From NCBI RefSeq assembly GCF_032854445.1, contig NC_088301.1, positions 18,239,223-18,303,222 on the forward strand: a stretch of DNA of 64,000 nt, in the 5' to 3' direction. This DNA comes from Liolophura sinensis (Eukaryota; Mollusca; Polyplacophora; Chitonida; Chitonidae). Below are positions 46,949 through 59,764 of this stretch, one piece after another. How positions within the stretch are numbered: the first letter of the stretch is position 1; the number at the start of each line of letters is the position of its first letter. The notes under the pieces were generated by a model, which saw nothing but the letters and a program-made list of their open reading frames with translations, was not told where the DNA came from and ran no database searches. The position numbers were made by a program, and so were the translations under genes.

Positions 46949-47107
46949 AATGTAGGTCCGGGTGGTACGGGCCAGACTGTACAGAGAGCTGTGGAAACTG
47001 TATCGGAGGGACAATTTCTTGTAACAGAGTATCGGGGCAATGTCCGCAAAATGCAGTAGGCCAGGCGCGATGTCTGGTTGGATACATGGGGATGAACTGT
47101 AAAACAC
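46949..47107 (+). CDS. Gene B exon: 8-cysteine EGF-like repeat (unit A, second)
   Basis: The exon is 159 bp, phase 1-1, acceptor ATTTACAG, donor GTAAGT at 47108. It begins ECRSGWYGPDCTESC and ends GMNCKTR, with eight cysteines. Its partner in unit B is 59428-59586; 15 residues differ, mostly in the loop between cysteines four and six, while only three codons differ synonymously. Confidence 0.87.
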
Positions 47108-48419
47108 GTAAGTGAACGGTTTATATACATTGAATGTTCTCAGCATATTTGTAATTTCTTCATTCCTCTGTCACTCTGTATTTATGCGTTTTACTTTCTT
47201 TTACGTCATCGTGTTATGGGTAAAAATTTAACACAACTGACTTCATATTTCTATAGTTTGGCAGTCATGGACAATGTTGTAATTCAGCATTACATATAAC
47301 ATAGCATTTTGCTATACCCCCCCCCCACCCCCCGCCTCCCAACCCCACACAAAAAAAATTATTCTATGTGCATACAGTAATATAGGCATGATACACAATA
47401 TATTTACAGACCTGGGAAACAGGGAGCTCTATTCGCAAACTCTAGACATGACATGGTTAACGTTCTTGTATGTTATATGTGATGGCAACACAGCATTTTG
47501 CAACTGTTTTGTTTACTTTTAACAGAAGTGAACAACGATAAAGTTGTTTGAGCGTTAAAGGTAACGCTCAGTCCAATAAACGTTGAAGGTCTCTAACAAT
47601 TTTGGCTGTGGAATTGTTCTTATAGGTTCAAAAAGAGACGTTTCGCTGGCAAAGGTAATAATTAGACATTAATTATCGATGTTAATATATTTAGGATAGA
47701 TAAGAAATAGAAGTGCACCAAGGTTGACCCTTGAAACGCCCTAAAATAAATACTCTCAATACCTGATTCAACTGAGATTTATACATACGCGAATTGATCT
47801 ATTACACAAATAATTTTTAAACCAAATTGCGCAAATTGCGAGCAAAGCACAAAAAGCATCCCTAAATCCCTACCCACCCATTCCCCATCCCAGCCTCTAA
47901 CCGATATTTGCAGGTCTCGTAACTTCAAACTGTTACAGCTGTAAAGGCGAAAATCACTGTTGTATACACCTATCCAGTTTGGCCTAAAAATGTCCAAAGA
48001 TCCATATACAACCTTTAGTACATTCACATCACCATGCTATATAGTGTACATGGACTGTAATCATGACTATGGAGAATGTACGGTTTCTAATTAACTTGTT
48101 TATATCCCATTGCGTAGACACTATTTAGTTAACCGAAAGTGACGCCACATAGGCCGAAAACACTAACTTGAGCCCCGGCTTCACTGATCATGCAGCTATA
48201 TTTGTTTATATTTTAGTTCTACTCAGTCTCTTAAAATTCTAACTTGAATTGTTAAATATAGCATCATGTGAGATACTGTATATTTTTCTTCTTTCCGATT
48301 TCAAACAAGGTTTTTGAGGTGTGATTGCAATTAGTATAAACATTTAGTATAAATGCAATATCAGTTACCAGGCCAACCATTTTGCAAACGTACAATATTA
48401 TCTACGTTTCTTGCTGCAG
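47108..48419. other. Intron spanning the unit A / unit B junction
   Basis: Contains a C-rich tract near 47317-47340, after which homology to the left edge of unit A begins. No gene is seen. Confidence 0.55.
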
Positions 48420-48566
48420 CGTGTATGACTGGCTCGTGGGGTGCAGACTGTCGCCAACCCTGTGGCCATTGCTGGATAAATGGTGTCTGTGACGGGACCA
48501 CAGGAATATGTTTCCGTGGACAACCGAGATGTGCGGCAGGATATCACGGTGACAGGTGTATGATCG
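48420..48566 (+). CDS. Gene B exon: 8-cysteine EGF-like repeat (unit B, first)
   Basis: The exon is 147 bp, phase 1-1, acceptor TTGCTGCAG, donor GTATGT at 48567. It begins ACMTGSWGADCRQPC and ends GDRCMIG with eight cysteines. It is the duplicate of 37881-38027, with splice sites and length unchanged. Confidence 0.86.
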
Positions 48567-51479
48567 GTATGTATTTCCGTACAGGAATTATGAACACATG
48601 TGCTGCACAAAAAAACTAAATTGCACGATACAGCCTAATGTATGCCCGAGTGAAAACACTGGAACTAAATCAACAAACCGTCAACATTTTAAAAATGGCT
48701 GTTTCTTTTGATTCATGGATTGGTAACGTGCCTATTTCATTATGCATCATGTCCTTTTGCCAAAACATTGGACATATTAGCGATTCATAATAGTGGTTGG
48801 TTGCTTTCTATCATTATTAAAAATAAAACACACACACACACTTGAAGTACACATTTTCAATCAGCATACCAATCTCCTTTATCAAAATGGAGAGAAAACC
48901 ATATCATTTACGAATAAATCTCTTTGCGAACGAATCCGATTTCAGCCAAAAGATAATCGTATAGAGTCGATGCTGTTGTTACAATTTAGTTCACTGTAAC
49001 GTCATTGCCCAGCTGTTGGAACCCCTAAAACCCCATACGATACCTTAAAGGATTGCCGGCCAGATTTAGCCACAAGCCCTGATTATAAAGATTACGACCT
49101 GTTTAAACAGTCTGTTACCGGGAGGGCTTCTGAGAAATAGCATACTACATTTTCAACAAAAAACAGTAGATTTACTACCCTATCCGATCTCTAGTTGGCT
49201 GGCTGGCCGGCCGGTACGTCTCAGCGGGTGAATCTATACATTGCCAGCCCAAGTCTAGCTGGCCTAAATAAATTGGGAATTCCGTGTCAAAACTATGTCA
49301 TTTCTGAGATGGATTCTAGCTACACACAAGAAAATATTCTGACGTACCAATTTGAACTCATAGTTGACAACGTTCAAATTCCCATCTATGACACTGACAT
49401 CTCTGGCCAGACTTCAGATTCCGAGTTTACAGACGTTGAATTTGATCTTAATCCACCCGCACTGGCAATACGGACGGGTAAGCCATAGCTTCACCCCATG
49501 TTACACTGTACATTTCGTGATTTTATTTTAAAATTTATTATTTATTTACTATTTTTTCCTCTGCCCGTTTCACAATAAATATCATTCTATTCCCCGAGAG
49601 ATTCTAAATTCACACCTATATGCGATGACAACTACCGATACGTGTTATTATGCATTCCGATTACAGTCGTGTACATGCACAATATAAATATATCACGGAA
49701 GAGGACGTCGGCGATGAAGCGTACAGAGATGTACTGTCCATCAGCATTCTGTAATGGAGAAACGACAAGCAACTGTTTCGAGTTCTTTCTACTACTTAAA
49801 AATGTCTTTAGTAATGTAACAATTGTCGATTCTTTTTCTAAGAATCGCACGGTGTCATTTCAAGCAAATAGTACAAAAACGTTACGTAATAATGAGCGTC
49901 AGTGTATGCTCTTTCCTGTCTGCTAAGCCACACTTATTTGCATATAATACATGTACGTATCGTGGTTGATACTTCATGACGGTGTTACATGAAGTTTTAG
50001 TGCAACACCTTTAAGGCTTTTAGCCAATGAGAATCCAATCGGTTGTACTCTGTATAGGTTACAACATTATTATTAAGTATTAGTAGTCACCTTATTTATA
50101 AGGATTTTGAGATATAATCTTTGGATATAACACTGAGTGTGTCAGATTATGGACAGTGACTCGGGCGGGGGATTCATTGTTCTTGGCCCATTACAGTAAT
50201 GCAGCAAATCCCAACCTCGGTGCATTACTTAATAATGTGAGTGACCTCTAGCACGCAATGAAGTTCAACACATCTGTTCCTCAGCACATTGTTTTACTGG
50301 TCATAATTCTTCATAGTCCATTTATAACATGACGTTAGAAAGCATGTTCTTATCTTGTATCCATACACGATCCAGAATCGATAAACAACAATTTCAGATA
50401 GCAAGACAATTTACTCAAACAACAAAAGTTGGCTTTCTGCCACAATTAATGAGAAAATAGATTGTGTTTCTATCGCGCTGTCACAGCCACGGATTCGCAA
50501 TAGTTTTCGGTGTCACCATGCTGTTACGTAAATGTTCTATATGAGTTTACACTGTAGGTGGTGCCTGATGACTGTCCCTTGCAAAGACTAGTTCATTATG
50601 CAGTTTGGGTAGTTTGCATTGACGCATTGACGTCAGCAAGCCTTAAAAGCCGTCTAAAGATTGCACAATACCAACCTCATTACCTTGTGATTTTAAGTGC
50701 CATATTACTCAGATTAACTTACGCTTTTTCAATATTTTCTTACACTCAATTTAACAATACACACAGGGTAGCTATTTATGACTAAATAATGAATCTGGAC
50801 ACTAATCTGTTCAATGCTAAGATACCGTTATCATCTTAACGACCTATACGTTAAAGGAAAATACCTCTAGAAATCAAAGAAGGCATCACTAAATAGACCA
50901 CTTAAAACTATGAATGGCTATACTTTAATTTATTTTTTATATGTTTATGAAAAGAGTTAAAGGGGTTCGAACATTTGAATTCTTTATGGAACATACTATC
51001 AGAGTTTAGGAACTTTGACGTCACAGGAAGTTTTTCTTAACTCTAATCACGAAACTGATTGTTGAAATAATTCTAGTTATCTTGGCGTAAAAGATCACTG
51101 AATTAATGTTTCCCAAAATTCCTTCCTTCTGGTGAACATCAGGAAAACAAGGTGTTGTGACGTCAGTATGGCTCAGCATAGTGTCCAAATATTTAAATGT
51201 CTTCAACACGTTTAATAAATATGAAAAATTAAATGAATGTATTTTTACGCATAGTTTTCGGTTGTCTGTATGATTTACCCTACTTCATATTTTAGCTTTC
51301 TTTTTCCTTTACCGAACGTTGAATTCGTGTTACTGCAAAGTAAAATTTTCCAGCCGTTATATCTAATAATGTTAATAAATATTTGTTAATAAATATTAAT
51401 AAATATTAACTTCTCCATATAATTACCAACAATTCATTGGTATCAACCCCTTAATGCTTGGCAGCTTGACAACGACTGA
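48567..51479. other. Intron of gene B, unit B
   Basis: Aligned with unit A but non-coding. A 97-codon open frame at 49195-49488 (ending DISGQTSDSEFTDVEFDLNP) is disrupted by stops and frameshifts at the homologous place in unit A (about 38640-38815), so it is probably a relic and not an exon. Confidence 0.55.
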
Positions 51480-52040
51480 TCACATGGCTACCACGTAAAC
51501 TCAAGTGTCGAGATTGTTGAATGTAAGGTAGATGGTATAACTGAGATCATTGCACTAAAGACTGGCCACATGGCTACCACGTAAACTGAACTTTTACAAT
51601 TGTTGAATGTAACGTGAATGTTATAACTCAGATCAGTTTTCTGATTAGTGTAACTGAACCACGTGTCTGTCACATTGATTATGTCGTAGTTATTCTGTAT
51701 GCATAAGACAGTATTCATTTCGTCAAGTTTTGAGTTTGTCGAGAGTCCATTATTATTCACCGACACTAAGCTTCTTGCGTTTAAATGGCAGCATTTCATG
51801 TCGTGTAAATTATGGCCCAGGGTTATGGTGGATATCTCCATACTGTAATGTAAGGAACATTAGCCAAATGGCAAGGAAATGTTGATTACGAATGGCAGTT
51901 AAAAAACTGACAAGAACAAGGCCGCTTATTGTTGCATCGCCAAACAATTTGTAGAGTTTCACAAGGAATAGGCTATCTTTATATGACATACAGTTATACC
52001 AGGCCCCGATTTCCGCTCGATACTCATTTAGGCCACACAT
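51480..52040 (-). mobile_element. LINE 5' fragment with 2A-like motif and endonuclease start (unit B)
   Basis: Minus strand: MSYKDSLFLVKLYKLF ... YGDIHHNPGP (motif at 51813-51839) followed by a stop. The neighbouring frame then continues as DMKCCHLNARSLVS, KLDEMNTVL and NNYDIINVTDTWFS, the start of an APE-type endonuclease. A one-base frame change separates the two. A tandem duplication of about 74 bp (cacatggctaccacgtaaac twice) lies at its left end. The same relic is in unit A, so it predates the duplication. Confidence 0.7.
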
Positions 52041-53595
52041 AGTAAATAATATAATATCAAGGAGAAGAACACATGATTTTTATATCTTCATTATTCTGAC
52101 TGCACATACCGGCCCGATAAGTTTTCCCTACTTTAGGAGGAAGGTGTTTTACAAGAGAGAAGCCATACATGGAAGACTGCTTAATTAAAAACACATAGGA
52201 TTTCGAATCCTAGTGCACAGAACAGGATTCATGAAGTTAGGTGATATACAGTCCATAGCTCTGTGTTAAGCTTGGGGAGGTCGGGTGCTATATACAATAT
52301 GTATACAATGCTCGCTCCAGTCCCCAGTAGTACTGTGGAATACACTGAATTAGGCTGAGATTCTGTAAAAGATCTAGGCGGAAATAAAAACATAAATATA
52401 CACATTGAAGATATAGATGTAAGATGATGTCCAAGGGGAGGTGTCATGTTCAGACACCAATAAGGTCTTCCTTATGTTCGATATTTTTAGCAGTTCCTAA
52501 CTTTTCGGTAGACAATATTTCCATGAACAGTTTTTTCCATTTTTCCTTAGTTTCAGCATGTCTATAAGTAAGAAATAGCGGTGTTTGGTCAGGTTTTCAT
52601 TAATGCAGATGATGTTTGTTTCATCAGAGTGTTTTTAGGGCGCGACGAGCTGTCAGGAATTCAGTCTTTTTTCGGAATAAGATAAATTGCAAGATTATCT
52701 GTGATTTCTTTACTCCGATGAAATGCGAGCAAGATAGATTATTTACCGTTAGAGGCACGTTGTGCTAATTCGCATACAGCTTCACAGGTGGACTCATTCT
52801 CTTGTACTTCGAGGCCACTAATGCGTAAGAATGTTCGACGACTGTATTGTTCAGCTTTATCGTTTTATCAGTTGTTCGTTTTCCTATTTCAACGATGGAA
52901 TAGATTTACCCGTTACTTAAGCCTGGGACTTGAGATGTTCTTTTTCGCTATGCATTGAAGTAAATTTATTTTCATACGTTTTAATCTTTTCTATATTGGT
53001 TTTCAGTTTGTGTAGTACATCTTTAATGTCGTCGCCCGGGAGAATGGCTTAACTTGATTACATCTATAAGTTTGGCCATGGTCGATCGCCGAATTTATAG
53101 CTTTTTTTCACAGCATTTTGGGCAGATTTTTCCATCAGTTCCTCCATAACTCTCACAATCCGACTGCCGATGGATAAGCAAAGTTCCGCGGTTTTGTTTT
53201 GACTTCACCCTTTCTAATCGACGGTGGATCTGAGTCATGGGAATGTTTTCGCTTTGCTTCCTACCTCGTCTCATCCGTTTTCTCTGTCGTTTCAGCTAGT
53301 TTGACCTATTTTCCAGCTAGGAATTTCTTCGCCCCGTTTTCACAGTAAGCCTAAGGTCAGATCTTTTGTCCTTTAGGTTAATTACACATGCAGATTAGTT
53401 TGGCAGCGCCCCATCCATCTTCTCAACCCGATCCACTCACACCTTCATGTGTCGTGACATAAGTGCTATATTCTGGAGGACACAGTAAAAAAAATTTAGA
53501 AATAATTATTCCCGATCCATCCTCTGTCCATTTGAGAACAGGATATATATACATGTACATGTGACTTAATCTATGTATTGCCCACGACATTTGAA
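52041..53595. other. Intron of gene B, unit B, left of the satellite
   Basis: Partly homologous to 41193-42220 and 45092-45257 of unit A. The stretch 52557-52820 preserves host sequence lost from A, and about 53030-53595 has no counterpart in A. No gene is seen. Confidence 0.55.
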
Positions 53596-56500
53596 TGATA
53601 TACCCAAATAGACCAACACCTAACTAGATCACAACCTGACGGAAACTCACATGGAGAACTAGTCCAAATCCCCAAATAAACCAACACCTAACTAGATCAC
53701 AACCTGACGAAAACTGACAAGGAGAACTAGTCCACATCCCCAAACAGACCAACACCTAACTAGATCACAACCTGACGAAAACTCACAAGGAGAACTAATC
53801 CACATCCCCAAACAGATCAACACCTGACTAGATCACAACCTGACGAAAGCTCACAAGGAGAACTAGTCCATATCCCCAAACAGACCAACACCTAACTAGA
53901 TCACAACCTGACGAAAACTCACATGGAGAACTAGGCCATATCCCCAAACAGACCAACACCTAACTGGATCACAACCTGACAAAAACTCACAAGGAGAACT
54001 AGTCCACATCCCCAAACAGACCAACACCTAACTAGATCACAACCTGACGAAAACTCACAAGGAGAACTAATCCACATCCCCAAACAGATCAACACCTGAC
54101 TAGATCACAACCTGACGAAAACTCACAAGGAGAACTAGTCCATATCCCCAAACAGACCAACACCTAACTAGATCACAACCTGACGAAAACTCACAAGGAC
54201 AACTAGTCCATATACCCAAACAGACCAACACCTAACTAGATCACAACCTGACGAAAACTCACATGGAGAACTAGGCCGTATCCCCAAACAGACCAACACC
54301 TAACTAGATCACAACCTGACGAAAACTCACATGGAGAACTAGTCCATATACCCAAACAGATCCACACCTAACTAGATCACAACCTGACGAAAACTCACAA
54401 GGAGAACTACTCCATATACCCAAACAGACCAACACCTAACTAGATCACTACCTGACGAAAACTCACATGGAGAACTAGGCCGTATCCCCAAACAGACCAA
54501 CACCTAACTAGATCACAACCTGACGAAAACTCACATGGAGAACTAGGCCATATCCCCAAACAGACCAACACCTAACTAGATCACAACCTGACGAAAACTC
54601 ACAAGGAGAACTAGTCCATATACCCAAACAGATCCACACCTAACTAGATCACAACCTGACAAAAACTCACAAGGAGAACTAGTCCATATACCCAAACAGA
54701 CCAACACCTAACTAGATCACAACCTGACGAAAACTCACATGGAGAACTAGGCCGTATCCCCAAACAGACCAACACCTAACTAGATCACAACCTGACGGAA
54801 ACTCACATGGAGAACTAGTCCATATCCCCAAACAGACCAACACCTAACTAGATCACAACCTGACGAAAACTCACAAGGAGAACTAGTCCATATACCCAAA
54901 CAGACCAACACCTAATTAGATCACAACCTGACGAAAACTCACATGGAGAACTAGGCCATATCCCCAAACAGACCAACACCTAACTAGATCACAACCTGAC
55001 GAAAACTCACAAGGAGAACTAGTCCATATACCCAAACAGATCCACACCTAACTAGATCACAACCTGACAAAAACTCACAAGGAGAACTAGTCCATATACC
55101 CAAACAGACCAACACCTAACTAGATCACAACCTGACGAAAACTCACATGGAGAACTAGGCCGTATCCCCAAACAGACCAACACCTAACTAGATCACAACC
55201 TGACGAAAACTCACAAGGAGAACTAGTCCATATCCCCAAACAGAACCTCACCTAACTAGATCACAACCTGACGAAAACTCACAAGGAGAACTAGTCCATA
55301 TACCCAAACAGACCAACACCTAACTAGATCACAACCTGACGAAAACTCACAAGGAGAACTAGTCCATATCCCCAAACAGACCAACACCTAACTAGATCAC
55401 AACCTGACGAAAACTCACAAGGAGAACTAGTCAATATACCCAAACAGATCAACACCTAACTAGATCACAACCTGATGAAAACTCACAAGGAGAACTAGTC
55501 CATATACCCAAACAGACCAACACCTAATTAGATCACAACCTGACGAAAACTCACATGGAGAACTAGTCCATATCCCCAAACAGACCAACACCTAACTAGA
55601 TTACAACCTGACGAAAACTCACAAGGAGAACTAGCCCATATACCCAAACAGATCCACACCTAACTAGATCACAACCTGACGAAAACTCACAAGGAGAACT
55701 ACTCGATTTACCCAAACAGACCAACACCTAACTAGATCACAACCTGACGAAAACTCACATGGAGAACTAGGCCGTATCCCCAAACAGACCAACACCTAAC
55801 TAGATCACAACCTGACGAAAACTCACAAGGAGAACTAGTCCATATCCCCAAACAGATCCACACCTAACTAGATCACAACCTGACGAAAGCTCACAAGGAG
55901 AACTAGTCCATATACCCAAACAGACCAACATCTAACTAGATCACAACCTGACGAAAACTCACATGGAGAACTAGACCATATCCGCAAACAGACCAACACC
56001 TAACTAGATCACAACCTGACGAAAACTCACAAGGAGAACTAATCCATATCCCCAAACAGATCCACACCTAACTAGATCACAACCTGACGAAAACTCACAA
56101 GGAGAACTAATCCATATCCCCAAACAGATCCACACCTAACTAGATCACAACCTGACGAAAACTCACAAGGAGAACTAGTCCATATACCCAAACAGACCAA
56201 CACCTAACTAGATCACAACCTGACGAAAACTCACATGGAGAACTAGGCCGTATCCCCAAACAGACCAACACCTAACTAGATCACAACCTGACGAAAACTC
56301 ACATGGAGAACTAGGCCATATACCCAAACAGACCAACACCTAACTAGATCACAACCTGACGAAAACTCACATGGAGAACTAGTCCATATCCCCAAAGAGA
56401 CCAACACCTAACTAGATCACAACCTGACGGAAACTCACAAGGAGAACTAGTCCATATCCCCAAACAGACCAACACCTAACTAGATCACAACCTGACGAAA

Positions 56501-59040
56501 ACTGACAAGGAGAACTAGTCCACATCCCCAAACAGGCCAACACCTAACTAGATCACAACCTGACAAAAACTCACATGGAGAACTAGGCCATATCCCCAAA
56601 CAGACCAACAGCTATCTAGATCACAACCTGACAAAAACTTACAAGGAGAACTAGTCCATATCCCCAAACAGACCAACACCTAACTAGATCACAAACTGAC
56701 GAAAACTCACAAGGACAACTAGTCCATATACCCAAACAGACCAACACCTAACTACATCACAACCTGACGAAAACTCACATGGAGAAGTAGTCCATATCCC
56801 CAAACACACCAACACCTAACTAGATCACAACCTGACGAAAACTGACAAGGAGAACTAGTTCATATACCCAAAGAGACCAACACCTAACTAGATCACAACC
56901 TGACGAAAACTCACAAGGAGAACTAGGTCATATCCCCAAACACACCAACACCTAACTAGATCACAACCTGACGAAAACTCACAAGGAGAACTAGTCAATA
57001 TACCCAAACAGGCCAACACCTAACTAGATCACAACCTGACGAAAACTCACAAGGAGAACTAGGTCATATCCCCAAACAGACCAACACCTAACTAGATTAC
57101 AACCTGACGAAAACTCACAAGGAGAACTAGGTCATATACCCAAACAGACCAACACCTAACTAGATTACAACCTGACGAAAACTCACAAGGAGAACTAGTC
57201 CATATACCCAAACAGGCCAACACCTAACTAGATCACAACCTGACGAAAACTCACAAGGAGAACTAGTCCTTATACCCAAACAGACCAACACCTAATTAGA
57301 TCACAACCTGACGAAAACTCACAAGGAGAACTAGGTCATATCCCCAAACAGACCAACACCTAACTAGATTACAACCTGACGAAAACTCACAAGGAGAACT
57401 AGTCCATATACCCAAACAGGCCAACACCTAACTAGATCACAACCTGACGAAAACTTACATGGAGAACTAGTCCATATCCCCAAAGAGGCCAACACCTAAC
57501 TAGATCACAACCTGACGAAAACTCACATGGAGAACTAGGCCATATCCCCAAACAGGCCAACACCTAACTAGATCACAACCTGACAAAAACTCACATGGAG
57601 AACTAGGCCATATCCCCAAACAGACCAACAGCTAACTAGATCACAACCTGACAAAAACTTACAAGGAGAACTAGTCCATATCCCCAAACAGACCAACACC
57701 TAACTAGATCACAAACTGACGAAAACTCACAAGGACAACTAGTCCATATACCCAAACAGACCAACACCTAACTACATCACAACCTGACGAAAACTCACAT
57801 GGAGAAGTAGTCCATATCCCCAAATTGACCAACACCTAACTAGATCACAACCTGACGAAAACTCACAAGTAGAACTAGTTCATATACCCAAAGAGACCAA
57901 CACCTAACTAGATCACAACTTAACGAAAACTCACACAAAGAACAACTCCATATACCCAAACAGACCAACACTTAACTAGATCACAACCTGACGAAAACTC
58001 ACAAGGAGAACTAGTCCATATCCCCAAACAGACCAACACCTAACTAGATCACAACCTGACGAAAGCTCTTAAGGAGAACTAGTCCATATCCCCAAACAGA
58101 CCAACACCTAACTAGATCACAGCCTGACGAAAACTCACATGGAGAACTAGTCCATATCCCCAAACAGACCAACACCTAACTAGATCACAACCTGACGAAA
58201 ACTCACATGGAGAACTAGTCCATATCCCCAAACAGACCAACACCTAACTAGATCACAACCTGACGAAAACTCACAAGGAGAACTAGTCCATATCCCCAAA
58301 CAGACCAACACCTAACTAGATCACAACCTGACGAAAACTCACATGGAGAACTAGTCCATATCCCCAAACAGACCAACACCTAACTAGATCACAACCTGAC
58401 GAAAACTCACATGGAGAACTAGTCCATATCCCCAAACAGACCAACACCTAACTAGATCACAACCTGACGAAAACTCACATGGAGAACTAGTCCATATCCC
58501 CAAACAGACCAACACCTAACTAGATCACAACCTGACGAAAACTCACATGGAGAACTAGTCCATATCCCCAAACAGACCAACACCTAACTAGATCACAACC
58601 TGACGAAAACTGACAAGGAGAACTAGGTCATATCCCTAAACAAACCCACACCTAACTAGGTTACAACCAGACGAAAACTCACATAGAGAACTAGTCCATA
58701 TACCCAAACAGACCAACACCTAACTATATCACAACCTGACGAAAACTTACAAGGAGAACTAGTCCATATCCCCAAACAGACCAACACCTAACTAGATCAC
58801 AACCTGACGAAAACTCACAAGGAGAACTAGTCCATATACCCAAACAGACCAACACCTAACCAGATCACAACCTGACGAAAACTCACAAGGAGAACTAGTC
58901 CATATACCCAAACAGACCAACACCTAACTAGATCACAACCTGACGAAAATTCGCAAGGAGAACAACTCCATATCCCCAAACAGACCAACACCTAACTAGA
59001 TCACAACCTGACGAAAACTCACAAGGGAAACTAATCCACA
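53596..59040. repeat. 68-bp satellite array, unit B, about 80 copies
   Basis: Same unit as 45258-46595, running about 5.45 kb. The period is confirmed because lines 1020 bp apart (15 units) stay in register. Blocks near 56581-56760 and 57601-57780 share the same rare variants (acaaactgac, aactacatcac, acaaggacaac), showing a recent 1020-bp duplication inside the array. Both arrays start with gatatacccaaa and end with ctaatccac, so they are homologous arrays of different length. Confidence 0.96.
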
Positions 59041-59427
59041 CATGTTTACACTGCTTTGTTCGGTTTCAAAAGTTAGACAAGGGTATGTCTCTGTGCAGTT
59101 ATCATACACTGTATCCTTGATGAAGGTGTGTGTCTCTGAAAGCTTGGGATACAGGAATATGTACCATCTCCTACTGGAATATTTACCACAATTTTTATAG
59201 GTAATACCGCCTCATGCCATGCAGATATTTAATCGAAGCGCTAAGAGATTAACAAACTGTCATGGAAGCATCCAAACCTTTCAGGCGGAGAGAAGATCGT
59301 AACGTGGCCACAATGTTAGGCCTGCACATCATATTGCTGGGTGAAATTACTTTCCACTTTACCTGTTTATTCCATAAACTAGTAATAGTGATTTGTGCGT
59401 GTATGTGATTGGTGTGTGTGTTTACAG

Positions 59428-59586
59428 AATGTAGCGCCGGGTCGTACGGACCAGACTGTACAGAGACGTGTGGAAACTGTACCCAAGGGACATTGTCATG
59501 TCAAGGGACATTCGGGACATGTCCGCAAAATGTAGTAGGCCAGGCGCGATGCCTGCCGGGATACATGGAGATGAACTGTAAAACAC
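59428..59586 (+). CDS. Gene B exon: 8-cysteine EGF-like repeat (unit B, second)
   Basis: The exon is 159 bp, phase 1-1, acceptor GTTTACAG, donor GTGAGT at 59587. It begins ECSAGSYGPDCTETC and ends EMNCKTR, eight cysteines. Duplicate of 46949-47107. It is the last exon of gene B in the window; phase 1 exit means more exons must follow to the right. Confidence 0.87.
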
Positions 59587-59764
59587 GTGAGTGAACGATT
59601 TATATACATTGCATGTACTCAGCATACTTGTAATTTCTTCATTCCTCTGTCACTCTGTATTTCTGCGGGGTTTTTTTTCTTGTACCCCGTCGTGTTATGG
59701 GTGTAAAGGTTTCACACATTTGACTCCATATTCAATGGTTTGGCAGTCAGCGGTCAATCAAACT

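Larger units (their letters stand above)
37020..47340 (+). repeat. Tandem segmental duplication, unit A
   Basis: Matches unit B (47350-59700) in order along its length: left edge (tctagayatgacatggttaa at 37086 and 47441), EGF exon, intron block near 38400-38820, the block near 39660-40840, minus-strand LINE fragment, 68-bp satellite and second EGF exon. Unit A alone contains a SINE (38980-39265) and a truncated Gypsy (42221-45063). Unit A also lacks about 420 bp of LINE sequence present in B (near 51300-51715). Confidence 0.85.
22050..59586 (+). other. Gene B: 5' part of an EGF / F-type lectin receptor-like gene
   Basis: Exons in order: signal peptide (22050-22122), EGF (22381-22509), F-type lectin halves (25400-25630 and 32315-32530), short Cys-rich exon (33320-33415), EGF exons (37881-38027, 46949-47107, 48420-48566, 59428-59586). 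All internal exons are phase 1-1. The gene continues beyond the window; a transmembrane region is expected by comparison with gene A but is not seen. The EGF part from 37 kb on arose by tandem duplication of a two-exon block. Ligand binding at the cell surface is inferred from the lectin and EGF modules. Confidence 0.8.
47350..59700 (+). repeat. Tandem segmental duplication, unit B
   Basis: Second copy of the block described at 37020-47340. It is longer chiefly because its 68-bp array has about 80 copies against about 20. It lacks the SINE and the Gypsy element, and about 430 bp near 41342-41770 of unit A. Divergence in aligned intron near the first exon is of the order of 15-20% by eye. Confidence 0.85.

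Noticed and set aside
49195-49488. 97-codon open frame as an exon of gene B
   Set aside because: The homologous region in unit A has stops and frameshifts, and the peptide has no similarity to the receptor modules.
53596-59040. CRISPR-like regular array
   Set aside because: The repeats abut with no unique spacers, the period is 68 bp throughout, and the context is an animal intron; it is a satellite.
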